Positions 50,054-59,206 of a DNA stretch of 64,000 nucleotides are shown one piece after another. The DNA comes from Avipropionibacterium sp050157065. Its GTDB lineage: Bacteria > Actinomycetota > Actinomycetes > Propionibacteriales > Propionibacteriaceae. Where the stretch lies: NCBI GenBank assembly GCA_050157065.1, contig CP189573.1. One strand, given 5' to 3'. The first letter of the stretch is position 1; the number at the start of each line of letters is the position of its first letter. The translations under genes and the position numbers were made by a program. Under the pieces are notes generated by a model, which was given only the letters and a program-made list of their open reading frames with translations, was not told the DNA's origin and ran no database searches.

Positions 50054-53000
50054 TCGGGATCCGTGCCGTACGGCCCACGGCCACGTCGTACACGTAGCCG
50101 AGGGACTGGTCCTCGGCGTCGACCCAGCGGCGGATCGTGGTGCCGCGGACTCCCAGGTCCAGCCGCGTCCCTGACAGCTCCGCCGACGTGATCAGGTAGG
50201 TGGCGTTGCGTACGCCGTCGCTCTCGACGAACACGTAGTTCCCCACCAGGGCTGCCACATCGGCCACCGAGGTCGACAGTTCCAGCACCACGTGGTTGTC
50301 GTCGGTCAGCTCGCGGCTGAAGTCGGCCACGGTGCCGGTCACCGCGCCGCTGGCGGCCGACAGCGCCTGCACCACCCGGCTGCCCGGGGTCGCGAGCGGG
50401 ACCAGTTGCGTCCCTTCGACGGTGACGCCGTGCAGTGCCGCCCGGTCCCGATGGCGGAACATCGCGAATGCTCCGCGGAACAGGAATGTGTTGTCGACCT
50501 TGACCTGCACCTCCGGTCTGGCGTTGAACACCAGGTAGTCGACCCGTCCGTCGACCAACTCCACCTTCACCGCGACCGCATCGCCGGGCTCCAGCGTCCC
50601 CTCGGTCGCCTCGACCGCCACCTGGGAGGCCGCGCGGATGAACGGGGATCCGTTGTAGGGCTGGATGATCGAGCAGAACCGGCTCGACAGGTCGTCGCCG
50701 GTCCGCTTGGCCAACAGGTAGCGCAACGGGTCCGGGTTGCCGGCCTTGTTGCGCGGGGCGCGACCGTCGGCCAGGGCCACCTCGTCGACGTCGTTGAGCA
50801 TGGTCAGCCGCAGGTGGATCGGCAGGTCCGGGTCCAGCACGTCGTACGGGTCCAGCACTCCCCAGTCGACCGAGTACGGCCCGCTGGGCGTGCCACGGGA
50901 CACGTTGGTCAACCAGTCGTACCCGTTCTTGGTCCGATCCGCCGTGGCGTTGTCGGCCGGCGGGTTGATCGTCGGCCCGGCGTACGAGCCACCCGATTGC
51001 TGGGTCAGCTCCACCCCGTCGACGGCGGCGGTGCTCGCGACGCCGTGGAACGAGTAGACGTGCTCGGCCCCGCCGTCGACGCGGAACAGGTCCACGTAGT
51101 AGGCGTCGGTGTCGTTGATCATGACCTGGACGAACGATCTGCGGTACTGCTCGGCATCCGGATAGGCGGTCGGTGCCGACGTCTCGGTCAGCTTCACCTG
51201 TGGCGTGATGGCCCACTGGTGTGGCTGGCTCTCGTTGTGCAGCAGCGATTCCTGCGGTTTCGCGTCGAACACGACGGTGTTGGCGGCGACCGTGTTGTGG
51301 TTCCACTCGGTCGTCAGGGCCCGGCCGTCGGCGAACTCCGGGTAGCCCAACGAGCTGGCGAGGTTGAGCCCGTAACCCCACAGGTCGACGTACAGGCTGT
51401 TGCGCTGGCCGTGGGCCCGGGTCGGGCCGGAGTAGCTCAACGCCGCCGGCCCGTCGATGCCGTTGCGGAAGAAGGCGGCACCGTAGCCGGTCAGGTTGTC
51501 ACTGGCCAGGTTCAGCGGACCCCGGGTGTCGATCACCTGCTGGATGTCGTCCTGGATGGCCTCGGGATCAGCCGCGAACACCCCGGCGTTGAGCCCGGTG
51601 ACGGAGTCGTCGTTCACCAGGTACGCCATCTGCGCCTGCTCCGGCGTCGGGTACCGCTGGTAGGCGGCACCGTGCTCGGCGGCATCGCCCATCAGGTACG
51701 GAATGCCCACCTGCAAGGAATCCCCGATGGCCGGGGTGAACGTGTTCTGGACGGTCAGTGACCGGCGCGACACCATCATCGCGGCGAACTTCGGGTTCTG
51801 GTACAGGTCCGCGGCCGGATAGCCGTCGTAGCCTTCGAGGACGTCGGCGATCTGCTTCATCTGGGTGATCCACAGCTCGTTGTAGCCCGGGCTCTCGTAG
51901 CCCCAGCCGTCCCGGTCGACGTCGTTGATCAACTGTGCGTACACGTTGCCGCCGGTGACCGTCCACGGCCCCTCGGGGTAGCCGATCAGCCCTCCGGCAG
52001 CGAAAACGAAGTCGATCCACTCCTGGGTCTCGGGGGCGTGGTCCAGCACCACCGCCGCCATCGCCAACGCACTCTGGTGCATGCCGAAGTTGCCGAGGAT
52101 GTTGGAGGTCTGCACGTCGGGGTAGATCTGCCGGATGATGCCGTGCTCGATGTTGGAGCGGATGTCGGCGACGGTGTTCTTGGCCGGCAACCCGTGCGCA
52201 GCCGCCTTGGCCCTGAGGAACTCCAGCACCCCGGCGTCGTCGCCGTCGGCGATCGCGGGGAAAAAGGCGTCGTAGAACGAGCAGTGGTACTGCGCGACGA
52301 AGGTGGCCCAGATGCAGCCGGTCTCCTTACCGACCCGTCGGTGCCCGTCACTGGCCAGGTAGCCGTCCTCACGGCGGTACTCCCCGGTGTACAGGCTCGG
52401 GTAGACGTCGGCGATCCGGTCGAGCATGATCAACCCGGCGTGGGCGTAGCGGACGTCACCTGTGTAGAGGTAGGCATCCCGCGCGGCCTGCAGGTCCGCC
52501 GACACCAAGGCCTTCCCGGTGGCGCTGTAGTTGTTGTACCCCCAGACGAACCAGTGGTTGTAGTAGGCGACGAAGGTCCACTTGTCGCCGTTCTCGTCGA
52601 CCCAGCCGAAGCCGTCGTCGACACCCCAGTCAGGACCCTTCTCCGGGTACAGCTCGTTGACCAGCAGCGACTCGTCGGCCAGGGAGCGGTCGAACTCGCC
52701 CCGCTCGTTGAGTCCGCTGGCATGGAAGGCGGCGAAGTCGTTGGTGGGGAACACGTAGTCGCTGGAGGGATCCTTCAACTTCCACGGCTCGCCGTACGGG
52801 TCACCGATCCAGGAGTAGGCCCCGTACTTGTAGTACTCGGTGCCGGTGATCGGCGACCCCAGGTCCTGGTTGACGGCATAGCTGCGCGGCAGGCCCTGGG
52901 AGGTGATCGAGCTCCACAGCCAGTCGTCGGTCTGCGCCAGCAGTGGGGCCGCCTTGGCGACCGCGGCATCGCGGAGTTCCTGTGCCCACGCGAACTTTCC

Positions 53001-53207
53001 GACGTTCTCCCGGGCGGCGGCAACCTCCTCCGGGGTGTACAACGTGCTGCGCGTCTTGACCGGCGGCGGCAGCACTTCCGGGACGGCGTGGGCCGCCATC
53101 TGGGGGAGCTGGGTCATCGCCGCGGCCCCGGACAGCGCGGCCGAGGAGGCGAGGAAGGTTCGGCGAGGGAACTGGGGCGCGGGTCGGGCCGGCTGATCGT
53201 CGGGCAT
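50025..53207 (-). CDS. Heparinase II/III-like exported protein (third, divergent)
   Basis: 1060 residues from the ATG at 53207. The Tat signal is FPRRTFLASSAALSGAAAM. The N-terminal half is an alpha/alpha toroid (WAQELRDAAVAKAAPLLAQT; TSNILGNFGMHQSALAMAAV), more like the alginate/oligo-lyase-type members than the other two in the window. The beta-sheet domain has RNSLYVDLWGYGLNLASSLG and WNHNTVAANTVVFDAKPQ near residue 634, then AYYVDLFRVDGGAEHVYSFH. The C-terminus shares the same short module as the 10522 and 38757 proteins (NYVFVESDGVRNATYLITSA). A polysaccharide lyase function is inferred from family. It reads between tetR and the MarR gene, with no operator like that at 6877. Confidence 0.8.
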   Translation of the reverse strand: MPDDQPARPAPQFPRRTFLASSAALSGAAAMTQLPQMAAHAVPEVLPPPVKTRSTLYTPEEVAAARENVGKFAWAQELRDAAVAKAAPLLAQTDDWLWSSITSQGLPRSYAVNQDLGSPITGTEYYKYGAYSWIGDPYGEPWKLKDPSSDYVFPTNDFAAFHASGLNERGEFDRSLADESLLVNELYPEKGPDWGVDDGFGWVDENGDKWTFVAYYNHWFVWGYNNYSATGKALVSADLQAARDAYLYTGDVRYAHAGLIMLDRIADVYPSLYTGEYRREDGYLASDGHRRVGKETGCIWATFVAQYHCSFYDAFFPAIADGDDAGVLEFLRAKAAAHGLPAKNTVADIRSNIEHGIIRQIYPDVQTSNILGNFGMHQSALAMAAVVLDHAPETQEWIDFVFAAGGLIGYPEGPWTVTGGNVYAQLINDVDRDGWGYESPGYNELWITQMKQIADVLEGYDGYPAADLYQNPKFAAMMVSRRSLTVQNTFTPAIGDSLQVGIPYLMGDAAEHGAAYQRYPTPEQAQMAYLVNDDSVTGLNAGVFAADPEAIQDDIQQVIDTRGPLNLASDNLTGYGAAFFRNGIDGPAALSYSGPTRAHGQRNSLYVDLWGYGLNLASSLGYPEFADGRALTTEWNHNTVAANTVVFDAKPQESLLHNESQPHQWAITPQVKLTETSAPTAYPDAEQYRRSFVQVMINDTDAYYVDLFRVDGGAEHVYSFHGVASTAAVDGVELTQQSGGSYAGPTINPPADNATADRTKNGYDWLTNVSRGTPSGPYSVDWGVLDPYDVLDPDLPIHLRLTMLNDVDEVALADGRAPRNKAGNPDPLRYLLAKRTGDDLSSRFCSIIQPYNGSPFIRAASQVAVEATEGTLEPGDAVAVKVELVDGRVDYLVFNARPEVQVKVDNTFLFRGAFAMFRHRDRAALHGVTVEGTQLVPLATPGSRVVQALSAASGAVTGTVADFSRELTDDNHVVLELSTSVADVAALVGNYVFVESDGVRNATYLITSAELSGTRLDLGVRGTTIRRWVDAEDQSLGYVYDVAVGRTARIPITREWSLRR

Positions 53208-53326
53208 GGCGAATCCTCCATTGGATCTGTCGAAAGGGACCTCGAACGATTCCGACACAACCACACGCACCGACGTGGCGACAGGCCGCCCCGGCTGAAA
53301 TGAGACATTCTCCCGAGCCGCTCGGC

Positions 53327-53785
53327 CTAGGCCGAGTCGTCCGGCTGCGCGTCGGCCAACGCGGTCAACAGGTCGGCCAGCGACGCCTGCTGAGATGCCG
53401 TGAGCACCGAGAAGTACTCCGCCGACGACTCCCGCCGTTCCTGCCGGATGGCGTCGGCGAGCTCGCGACCACGGCCGGTCGGGGTGACCACGACGGCCCG
53501 CCGGTCGGAGGCATCTGCCCCCCGTACGACCAGGCCCTTCGTCTCCAGCTGGTCGACCACCTCGGTCGCCGAGCGGGGTGCGATGTGCAGCCGATCGGCG
53601 AGGTGCTTGAGCCGCAGCCCGTCGGCACACTGCGTGACGTGACTCAGTGCCCGCCACTGGAACGGGGTCAGGTCCCACGGCGCCAACTGCTCCACCCAGG
53701 ACCGCCGCAACCGCCGGAACGACCGGTGGAGCAGGCTGCCGAGGTCGAGGTCGTCGCCCTGGCGGCCACCGGAGTCGTCCGTCAT
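53327..53785 (-). CDS. MarR-family transcriptional regulator
   Basis: 152 residues from the ATG at 53785. The winged helix reads FQWRALSHVTQCADGLRLKH, LADRLHIAPRSATEVVDQLE, then the wing LVVRGADASDRRAVVVTPTG. The terminal helices that form the dimer are present (SSAEYFSVLTASQQASLADL). It is divergent from an ABC exporter gene with overlapping palindromes between, a common arrangement in which MarR represses the exporter and itself until a ligand appears. Confidence 0.92.
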   Translation of the reverse strand: MTDDSGGRQGDDLDLGSLLHRSFRRLRRSWVEQLAPWDLTPFQWRALSHVTQCADGLRLKHLADRLHIAPRSATEVVDQLETKGLVVRGADASDRRAVVVTPTGRGRELADAIRQERRESSAEYFSVLTASQQASLADLLTALADAQPDDSA

Positions 53786-53811
53786 GCCGTCATCCTAACG
53801 TTGCCATGCAC

Positions 53812-53832
53812 CCTCATTGTGAGGTAGCCTCA
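53812..53832. promoter_or_regulatory. Overlapping palindromes, probable MarR operator
   Basis: CCTCATTGTGAGG (53812-53824) and TGAGGTAGCCTCA (53820-53832) share the central TGAGG. Three CCTCA/TGAGG half-sites are thus spaced eight bases apart in the 76 bases between the MarR and ABC exporter starts. Confidence 0.7.
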
Positions 53833-53861
53833 GCATACTAGCAGGACGACACGCAGAGGTG

Positions 53862-55751
53862 ATGCCAGTGGCGATGCAGTTGATGAGCGCCGGAGTACCC
53901 CGCTCCCCGGGCGGTCCCGGTGGCGGCTGGGGAGACCCCGCCCGGATGGACCCCGACGACCAGCGACAGCTCGAGACCCACCCGGTCGAGCTGCGCCGCG
54001 TCACCGCACTCTTCAAGCCCCACAGGTGGACGATCGCGCTGGTCGTGCTGTTGATCAGTGCCTCCTCGGCCGTCGGCCTCGCCCAACCGTTTCTGGTGCG
54101 CGGCGTCATCGACGACGCACTGCCGCACTCCGACCTCCCCCTGCTCGCCATGTTGTGCGGCGCCATGGTGGTCGTCGCCGCGTTGAGCTCGATCATCGGG
54201 GTGGTGCAGACCTGGTTGGCCACCTCGATGGGCCAGCAGGTGATGCACACCCTGCGCACCTCGCTGTTCACCCACCTGCAGAAGCAGTCGCTGAGCTTCT
54301 TCACCCGGACCCGCGGCGGCGACGTCCAGTCCCGACTGACCCACGACATCTCCGGCATGCAGTCGGTGATCACCACCACCGCCACCTCGGTCGCCTCCCA
54401 CCTCACCACCGCGATCGCCACCGTCGTGGCGATGGTGGCCCTGTCGCCCCGGCTGACACTGATCTCGCTGCTCGTCCTGCCGCCGTCGATCTACCTGAGC
54501 CGCCGCGTCGCGATCCTCCGCCGCGACATCACCACCAAGCGGCAGCGCGAGATGGCGCTGCTGCACACCCAGGTCGAGGAGGGGCTGTCGGTCTCGGGCA
54601 TCCGACTCGCCAAGACCCTCGGCACCACCGGCCGCAACACCGCCCGGTTCACCTCCTCGTCGGACCGGCTGCGCAGTCTGGAAATGCGGGCCCAGCTCGC
54701 CGGCCAGTGGCGGATGGCGACGATGGCCATCGTGTTCGCCGCGATCCCGGCCGCGATCTACCTGGCGGCCGGGTTCCCCGTGATCTCCGGCGGGATGACC
54801 ATCGGCACCGTGGTCGCGTTCACCGCCCTGCAGGCGACGATCTTCCGACCGATCATGGGGCTGCTGAACGTCGGCGTGCAGTGGGTCACCGCGATGGCAC
54901 TGTTCAGTCGCATCTTCGAGTTCCTCGACCTGGTGCCCGAGGTGCAGCCGCCGGCCGATCCCGTACGACTCGACCCCCGGACCGTACGGGGTGAGGTCCG
55001 GTTCGCCGACGTCGACTTCTCGTACGGCGACGGCGCACCGGTGCTGAGCGAGGTCGACCTGACGATCCCGGCCGGCACCACCACCGCGCTGGTCGGCGCC
55101 ACCGGCTCGGGCAAGTCGACGCTCGGCTCGCTGCTGCCACGGCTCAACGACGTCAGCTCCGGACGGGTCACCATCGACGGGGTCGACGTCCGCGACCTCC
55201 ACCCCGACGACCTGGCCTCGATCGTCGGCGTGGTCAGCCAGGAGACCTACCTGGTGCACGACTCGATCCGGGAGAACCTGCTGCTCGCCGACCCCGAGGC
55301 CACCGACGAGATGCTGTGGGAGGCCCTCGACGCCGCCCGCATCGCCGACCTGGTCAACGGTCTCCCCGACGGCCTCGACACCCTCGTCGGCGCCCGCGGC
55401 TTCCGGTTCTCCGGGGGCGAGCAACAGCGACTCGCGATCGCCCGCACCATCCTGCGCAATCCGCGGGTGCTGGTGCTGGACGAGGCCACCAGTGCCCTCG
55501 ACAACACCACCGAGGCGCAGGTCCAAGAAGCCCTCGACCGGCTCGCCGAGGACCGCACCACACTGACCATCGCGCACCGGCTGTCGACGGTGGAGAATGC
55601 CGATCAGGTGGCGCTGCTCGACGCCGGCCGGGTGCTGGAGCGCGGCACCGCGGCCCAGCTGCGGGCCGCCGGCGGTGCGTTCGCCCGGCTCGCCGCCAAG
55701 GGCAGCGACGACATCGACGAGGAGGAGGAGTTGGCGCTGTCGAGGCGCTGA
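53862..55751 (+). CDS. ABC exporter, fused permease and ATPase (multidrug type)
   Basis: About 629 residues; starts at GTG 53859, ATG 53862, GTG 53868 and ATG 53874 cannot be separated, as AGAGG lies at 53855-53859. Six membrane helices (WTIALVVLLISASSAVGLAQ; LAMLCGAMVVVAALSSIIGV; further pairs to residue 310) precede the nucleotide-binding domain. The latter has Walker A LVGATGSGKSTLGSLLPRLN, Q-loop VGVVSQETYLVHDSIRENLL, signature FSGGEQQRLAIARTI, Walker B VLVLDEATSALDN and switch TIAHRLSTVENAD. It works as a homodimer or with a partner to export drugs or lipids. Its control by the divergent MarR is likely. Confidence 0.93.
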   Translation: MPVAMQLMSAGVPRSPGGPGGGWGDPARMDPDDQRQLETHPVELRRVTALFKPHRWTIALVVLLISASSAVGLAQPFLVRGVIDDALPHSDLPLLAMLCGAMVVVAALSSIIGVVQTWLATSMGQQVMHTLRTSLFTHLQKQSLSFFTRTRGGDVQSRLTHDISGMQSVITTTATSVASHLTTAIATVVAMVALSPRLTLISLLVLPPSIYLSRRVAILRRDITTKRQREMALLHTQVEEGLSVSGIRLAKTLGTTGRNTARFTSSSDRLRSLEMRAQLAGQWRMATMAIVFAAIPAAIYLAAGFPVISGGMTIGTVVAFTALQATIFRPIMGLLNVGVQWVTAMALFSRIFEFLDLVPEVQPPADPVRLDPRTVRGEVRFADVDFSYGDGAPVLSEVDLTIPAGTTTALVGATGSGKSTLGSLLPRLNDVSSGRVTIDGVDVRDLHPDDLASIVGVVSQETYLVHDSIRENLLLADPEATDEMLWEALDAARIADLVNGLPDGLDTLVGARGFRFSGGEQQRLAIARTILRNPRVLVLDEATSALDNTTEAQVQEALDRLAEDRTTLTIAHRLSTVENADQVALLDAGRVLERGTAAQLRAAGGAFARLAAKGSDDIDEEEELALSRR

Positions 55752-55770
55752 CGCACCGCTTGGTCGGACG

Positions 55771-55827
55771 TCACTCCTGGGTGGTGCCGTGCCGCAGCGC
55801 CCGGTCGAGAACGTGGGCGAGGTTGCC
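55771..55827 (-). pseudogene. 3' remnant of a duplicate of the gene at 56334-56750
   Basis: On the minus strand this encodes GNLAHVLDRALRHGTTQE and a stop, matching the end of the downstream protein (GDLAYFLDRALRHGATQE). The DNA similarity covers roughly 55757-55833 against 56320-56397 at about 85 percent by eye. Upstream sequence is unrelated, so only the tail of an old duplicate survives. Confidence 0.8.
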
Positions 55828-55842
55828 ACGCGGATTGTCTAC

Positions 55843-55856
55843 ACAAGTTTACTTGT
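55843..55856. promoter_or_regulatory. AT-rich palindrome upstream of HicB-like gene
   Basis: ACAAGT and ACTTGT flank TT in an unusually A/T-rich stretch 76 bases before the small gene at 55933. It could be an autoregulatory operator. Confidence 0.5.
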
Positions 55857-55932
55857 TCATGTCCAGTCGGATAGACGACGATGGTGGTCAGTGAGCAGTG
55901 CCGCAAGGCCATCGACAACTGTGGAGGATGAC

Positions 55933-56310
55933 ATGGGCACGTACGACGTCTCCGTGACCCGCGAGGGCCGTTGGTGGATGGTCGAGATCCCCCAGCATGA
56001 TCTGCTCACCCAGGCCCGACGCCTCGCCGACGTCGAGGGCGAGGCCAGGTCGGTGCTCTCGGTGACGCTCGACGTACCGCCGTCCACCATCGAGCTCGAC
56101 ATCCACATCCATGTCGGCGGCGACGATCTGGCCGACGTCCGGCGTGACATCGAAGCGTTGAAGTCCCGTGCCGCCGAAGCCGAGGCCCAGGTGTCGACCC
56201 TCATGCGTGACGTGGCAGTGAGGATGGCAGCCGACGAAATCCCCGTCAGGGACATCGGCGAGGTGCTCGGTGTGTCACATCAGCGCGCCCACCAACTCGT
56301 GTCCCACTGA
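55933..56310 (+). CDS. Small HicB-like protein with C-terminal HTH
   Basis: 125 residues from the ATG at 55933 (MGTYDVSVTREGRWWMVEIP). The first 50 residues have the beta-alpha-beta arrangement of HicB-type antitoxins (RWWMVEIPQHDLLTQARRLA, DVEGEARSVLSVTLDV). The C-terminus has a helix-turn-helix (ADEIPVRDIGEVLGVSHQRA). A coiled region links the two. No HicA-type toxin is found beside it, so it is either an orphan regulator or pairs with a protein elsewhere. The palindrome at 55843 may be its site. The convergent neighbour at 56334 is unrelated by sequence. Confidence 0.65.
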   Translation: MGTYDVSVTREGRWWMVEIPQHDLLTQARRLADVEGEARSVLSVTLDVPPSTIELDIHIHVGGDDLADVRRDIEALKSRAAEAEAQVSTLMRDVAVRMAADEIPVRDIGEVLGVSHQRAHQLVSH

Positions 56311-56333
56311 GCCTCCCTCCGCTTGGTCCTGCG

Positions 56334-56750
56334 TCACTCCTGGGTGGCGCCGTGCCGCAATGCCCGGTCAAGGAAGTAGGCGAGGTCGCCACTGACACCG
56401 TCCCGGGCGCCCCGGGCGACCACCAGCGGTGGCGGGGACGGCTTCAGCACGACCCCGCGGATCCGTTCCCGCCAGCCACCCGGCACGACGAGCACGTAGA
56501 ACTCGCCCTCCGCGCCGATCGCGACCGAGCGATCGTTCTTGATGTACCAGCCCTGGGCGTTCGTCCGGACCTGCTGTCCGGAGAGCAACCGCGCGGTGAG
56601 GGGCTGCAGCGGCAGGTCGATCTCACGGGCCCGGCCGACGAACGCATCGATCAACGCCTGCGCCTGCTCCGCCTCGCCACGCTCATGTGCCGCAGCCAGT
56701 TCGGCGCGCAGCGCGGCGTCCTCGGCACGGCTCGACCGCTCGGAGCTCAT
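56334..56750 (-). CDS. Conserved hypothetical cytoplasmic protein
   Basis: 138 residues from the ATG at 56750. The N-terminal half is helical and acidic (AEDAALRAELAAAHERGEAE). The second half looks like a small beta-rich domain (NAQGWYIKNDRSVAIGAEGE; FYVLVVPGGWRERIRGVVLK), ending GDLAYFLDRALRHGATQE. No membrane segment or signal is visible and the family is not recognised. A decayed duplicate of its 3' end lies at 55771-55827, on the other side of the HicB-like gene, showing that this segment was once duplicated. Confidence 0.6.
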   Translation of the reverse strand: MSSERSSRAEDAALRAELAAAHERGEAEQAQALIDAFVGRAREIDLPLQPLTARLLSGQQVRTNAQGWYIKNDRSVAIGAEGEFYVLVVPGGWRERIRGVVLKPSPPPLVVARGARDGVSGDLAYFLDRALRHGATQE

Positions 56751-56785
56751 GGGTTCGGTCTATCACGCGGTCGTACGATGACACC

Positions 56786-57790
56786 ATGCCGTCCGCACCC
56801 GACAACCGCGAGCAGCCGACCGAGCTGCCAACCGCTGCCGACGTGACCGCGGCCGCGGACCGGATCGCCGACCAGGCCCACCGGACCCCGGTGCTCACCT
56901 CACGCACCCTGGACGACCGACTCGGCTGCCACGTGTTCTGCAAGGCCGAGAACCTGCAGCGGATGGGGGCGTTCAAGTTCCGCGGGGCGCTCAACGCGAT
57001 CAGCCGCCTCACCCCCGACCAACTCGCGGCCGGGGTGGTCACCTACTCCTCGGGCAACCATGCCCAGGCCGTCGCGTTGGCCGCCCGGATCCGCGGCAGC
57101 CGGGCCACCATCGTGATGCCGCACGACGCGCCGGCGGTGAAGGTCGCCGCGACCGAGGGGTACGGCGGCCGGGTGGTGCGTTACGACCGCTACACCGAGG
57201 ACCGCACCGCGGTCGGCGAACGGATGGCCGCCGAGACCGGCGCGACCGTGATCCCGCCGTTCGACCACCCGGACGTGATCGCCGGGCAGGGCACCGCGGC
57301 GAAGGAACTGCTCGACGAGGTCGGCCCGCTCGAACTGCTGCTGGCCCCGCTCGGCGGCGGCGGCCTGCTGTCGGGTACGGCCCTGGCCGCGGCCGAGTGG
57401 TCACCCGGCTGCCGGGTGTACGGCGTCGAGCCCGAGGCGGGCAACGACGGCCAGCAGTCGTTCCGGTCCGGCAGCATCGTCACCATCGACACCCCGCGGA
57501 CCATCGCCGATGGCACCCAGACCACCGCACTGGGCGAGCTCACGTTCGCCGTGATCCGCCGCCACGTGACCGACGTGCTCACCGTCGACGACGACGAGCT
57601 GGCCGAGGCGATGCGGTTCCTGGCCGGCCGGATGAAGGTGGTCGTCGAACCGTCCGGGGCGCTTGGCATCGCCGCCCTCGACCGGCTCGACCCGGAGCTG
57701 CTGGCCGGCAAGCGGGTCGGAGTGATCCTGTCGGGCGGCAACGTCGACCTTGCCAGGTTGGCCGGGCTGCTAAGCCCCACGCCCGGGTGA
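56786..57790 (+). CDS. Threonine ammonia-lyase / serine racemase-type PLP enzyme
   Basis: 334 residues from the ATG at 56786. It is a fold type II PLP enzyme: Schiff-base lysine in RMGAFKFRGALNAISRL, VVTYSSGNHAQAVALAARIR, the phosphate-binding LLAPLGGGGLLSGTALAAAE and VILSGGNVDLARLAGLL near the C-terminus. There is no ACT domain, so this is the short, catabolic type. The reaction would be threonine (or serine) to 2-oxobutyrate (or pyruvate) and ammonia; serine racemase activity is an alternative. The MFS gene begins 18 bases after its stop. Confidence 0.92.
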   Translation: MPSAPDNREQPTELPTAADVTAAADRIADQAHRTPVLTSRTLDDRLGCHVFCKAENLQRMGAFKFRGALNAISRLTPDQLAAGVVTYSSGNHAQAVALAARIRGSRATIVMPHDAPAVKVAATEGYGGRVVRYDRYTEDRTAVGERMAAETGATVIPPFDHPDVIAGQGTAAKELLDEVGPLELLLAPLGGGGLLSGTALAAAEWSPGCRVYGVEPEAGNDGQQSFRSGSIVTIDTPRTIADGTQTTALGELTFAVIRRHVTDVLTVDDDELAEAMRFLAGRMKVVVEPSGALGIAALDRLDPELLAGKRVGVILSGGNVDLARLAGLLSPTPG

Positions 57791-57808
57791 GGCACGCGTA
57801 CCGGCTGG

Positions 57809-59197
57809 GTGACGGACCCGTACCACCTGCGTGAAAGACTCGCCCGCGTGGAGCTGGTGCGGAATCTTCGACGGTTGTGGCACCACCAGCTCTTCCGCCG
57901 CCTGCTGGCGGTCCGGGTGGCGGTCCAGTCGTGTGACGGGCTGCTGCAGGCCGCGCTCGCCTCGTACGTGCTGTTCTCCACGCAGCGGCAACCCGACGCG
58001 GTCAGCATCGCCATCGTGTTGGCGATCACCCTGCTGCCGTTCTCGATCGTCGGCCCGTTCGTCGCCGTCGTGCTCGACCGCTGGTCGCGGCGGCAGGCGT
58101 TGGTGGTGGTCGACCTGGTCCGGGTGGTGCTGTGCCTGGCGGTCGCCGGGATCGTGATCGCCGGGCAGAGCACGGTCGGCGTCGGCGAGTTCGTGTTCTA
58201 CGGGCTGGTGCTGGTGCTGATGAGCCTCAACCGGTTCGTGCTGGCGACGCTCAGCTCCGCGCTGCCGCACACCATCGACGCCGACGAGTACCTGGTCGCC
58301 AACGCGGTGGTGCCGACGGTCGGCCCGGCCGGCACCATCCTCGGTGCCGGGATCGGGCTGGGTGGGCGGCTGCTGCTCGGCCCGGTGCTGCCGCCCAACC
58401 TGACCGACGGCATCCTGTTCGCCCTCGCCTCGGTCGGCTACCTGGTCAGCGTGCTGCTGGCGTTGCGGATCGGTCGTACGGCGTTGGGTCCCGACGTCGA
58501 GGAGCCGACCCGCGCCAAGGACGTGGCCGCCGGCCTGGTCGCCACGCTGCGGCACCTCGGCGACCGTCGGCCCGCGGCGATCGGGCTGCTCACCATCGCG
58601 GCCCAGCGGATCCCGTACGGGCTGGTCACGGTCGCCACCATCCTCGTCTACCGCAACCACTTCCATCCAGTCACCGAGGTCGACGCCGCACTGGGCGACC
58701 TGAGCATCCTGTTGCTGGCCACCGCGATCGGGTTCGTGCTGGCGGCCGTGGTCACCCCACCGATGGCGCGGAGGTTCGGGCTGCGCGGCTGGTTGATCAT
58801 CACGCTGGTCGGCTCGGCGGTGCTGCAGGTGGTGCCCGGCGCGATCTACCGCCAACCCACCCTGGTGGCGGCCGCGTTCGCCCTCGGGGTCTTCGCCCAG
58901 TCGTTGAAGATCGGCGTGGACACCCTCGTCCAGGCCCATGTCGACGACGAGCACAAGGGCCGGACCTTCATCTTCTACGACATGATCTTCAACGTCACGC
59001 TCGTGCTGGGGGCGGTGCTGTGCGCACTGATCATGCCCCCGGACGGGGTGTCGGTGCCCGTCCTGCTCGGCGTCGCCGGCTGCTACCTGGTGGTGGCGGT
59101 CGGGTTCACCCTGATCACCCGCGGCATCGATCGGGCGGTGTTCGACACCGGTCTCGGGGGGCAGCCGAGCCCCGAGCAGGCGGCCGCGAACTCGTAG
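57809..59197 (+). CDS. MFS transporter
   Basis: 462 residues from a GTG at 57809. About ten to twelve membrane helices are visible, for example VSIAIVLAITLLPFSIVGPF, LVVVDLVRVVLCLAVAGIVI and LLILATAIGFVLAAVV-like stretches. The conserved loop after helix 2 reads VVLDRWSRRQALVVVDLVRV, as in efflux-type MFS proteins of the MFS_3 group. Substrate unknown. It closely follows the threonine ammonia-lyase gene and precedes the serine hydrolase by nine bases, so the three may be one operon. Confidence 0.87.
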   Translation: MTDPYHLRERLARVELVRNLRRLWHHQLFRRLLAVRVAVQSCDGLLQAALASYVLFSTQRQPDAVSIAIVLAITLLPFSIVGPFVAVVLDRWSRRQALVVVDLVRVVLCLAVAGIVIAGQSTVGVGEFVFYGLVLVLMSLNRFVLATLSSALPHTIDADEYLVANAVVPTVGPAGTILGAGIGLGGRLLLGPVLPPNLTDGILFALASVGYLVSVLLALRIGRTALGPDVEEPTRAKDVAAGLVATLRHLGDRRPAAIGLLTIAAQRIPYGLVTVATILVYRNHFHPVTEVDAALGDLSILLLATAIGFVLAAVVTPPMARRFGLRGWLIITLVGSAVLQVVPGAIYRQPTLVAAAFALGVFAQSLKIGVDTLVQAHVDDEHKGRTFIFYDMIFNVTLVLGAVLCALIMPPDGVSVPVLLGVAGCYLVVAVGFTLITRGIDRAVFDTGLGGQPSPEQAAANS

Positions 59198-59206
59198 AGT
59201 CGGGCG

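Noticed and set aside
53838..55829. A 663-codon open frame opposite the ABC exporter
   Set aside because: Low-complexity shadow; the plus strand has every ABC motif.
55933..56750. HicAB toxin-antitoxin pair
   Set aside because: The partner at 56334 is convergent and lacks HicA features; only the HicB-like half is supported.
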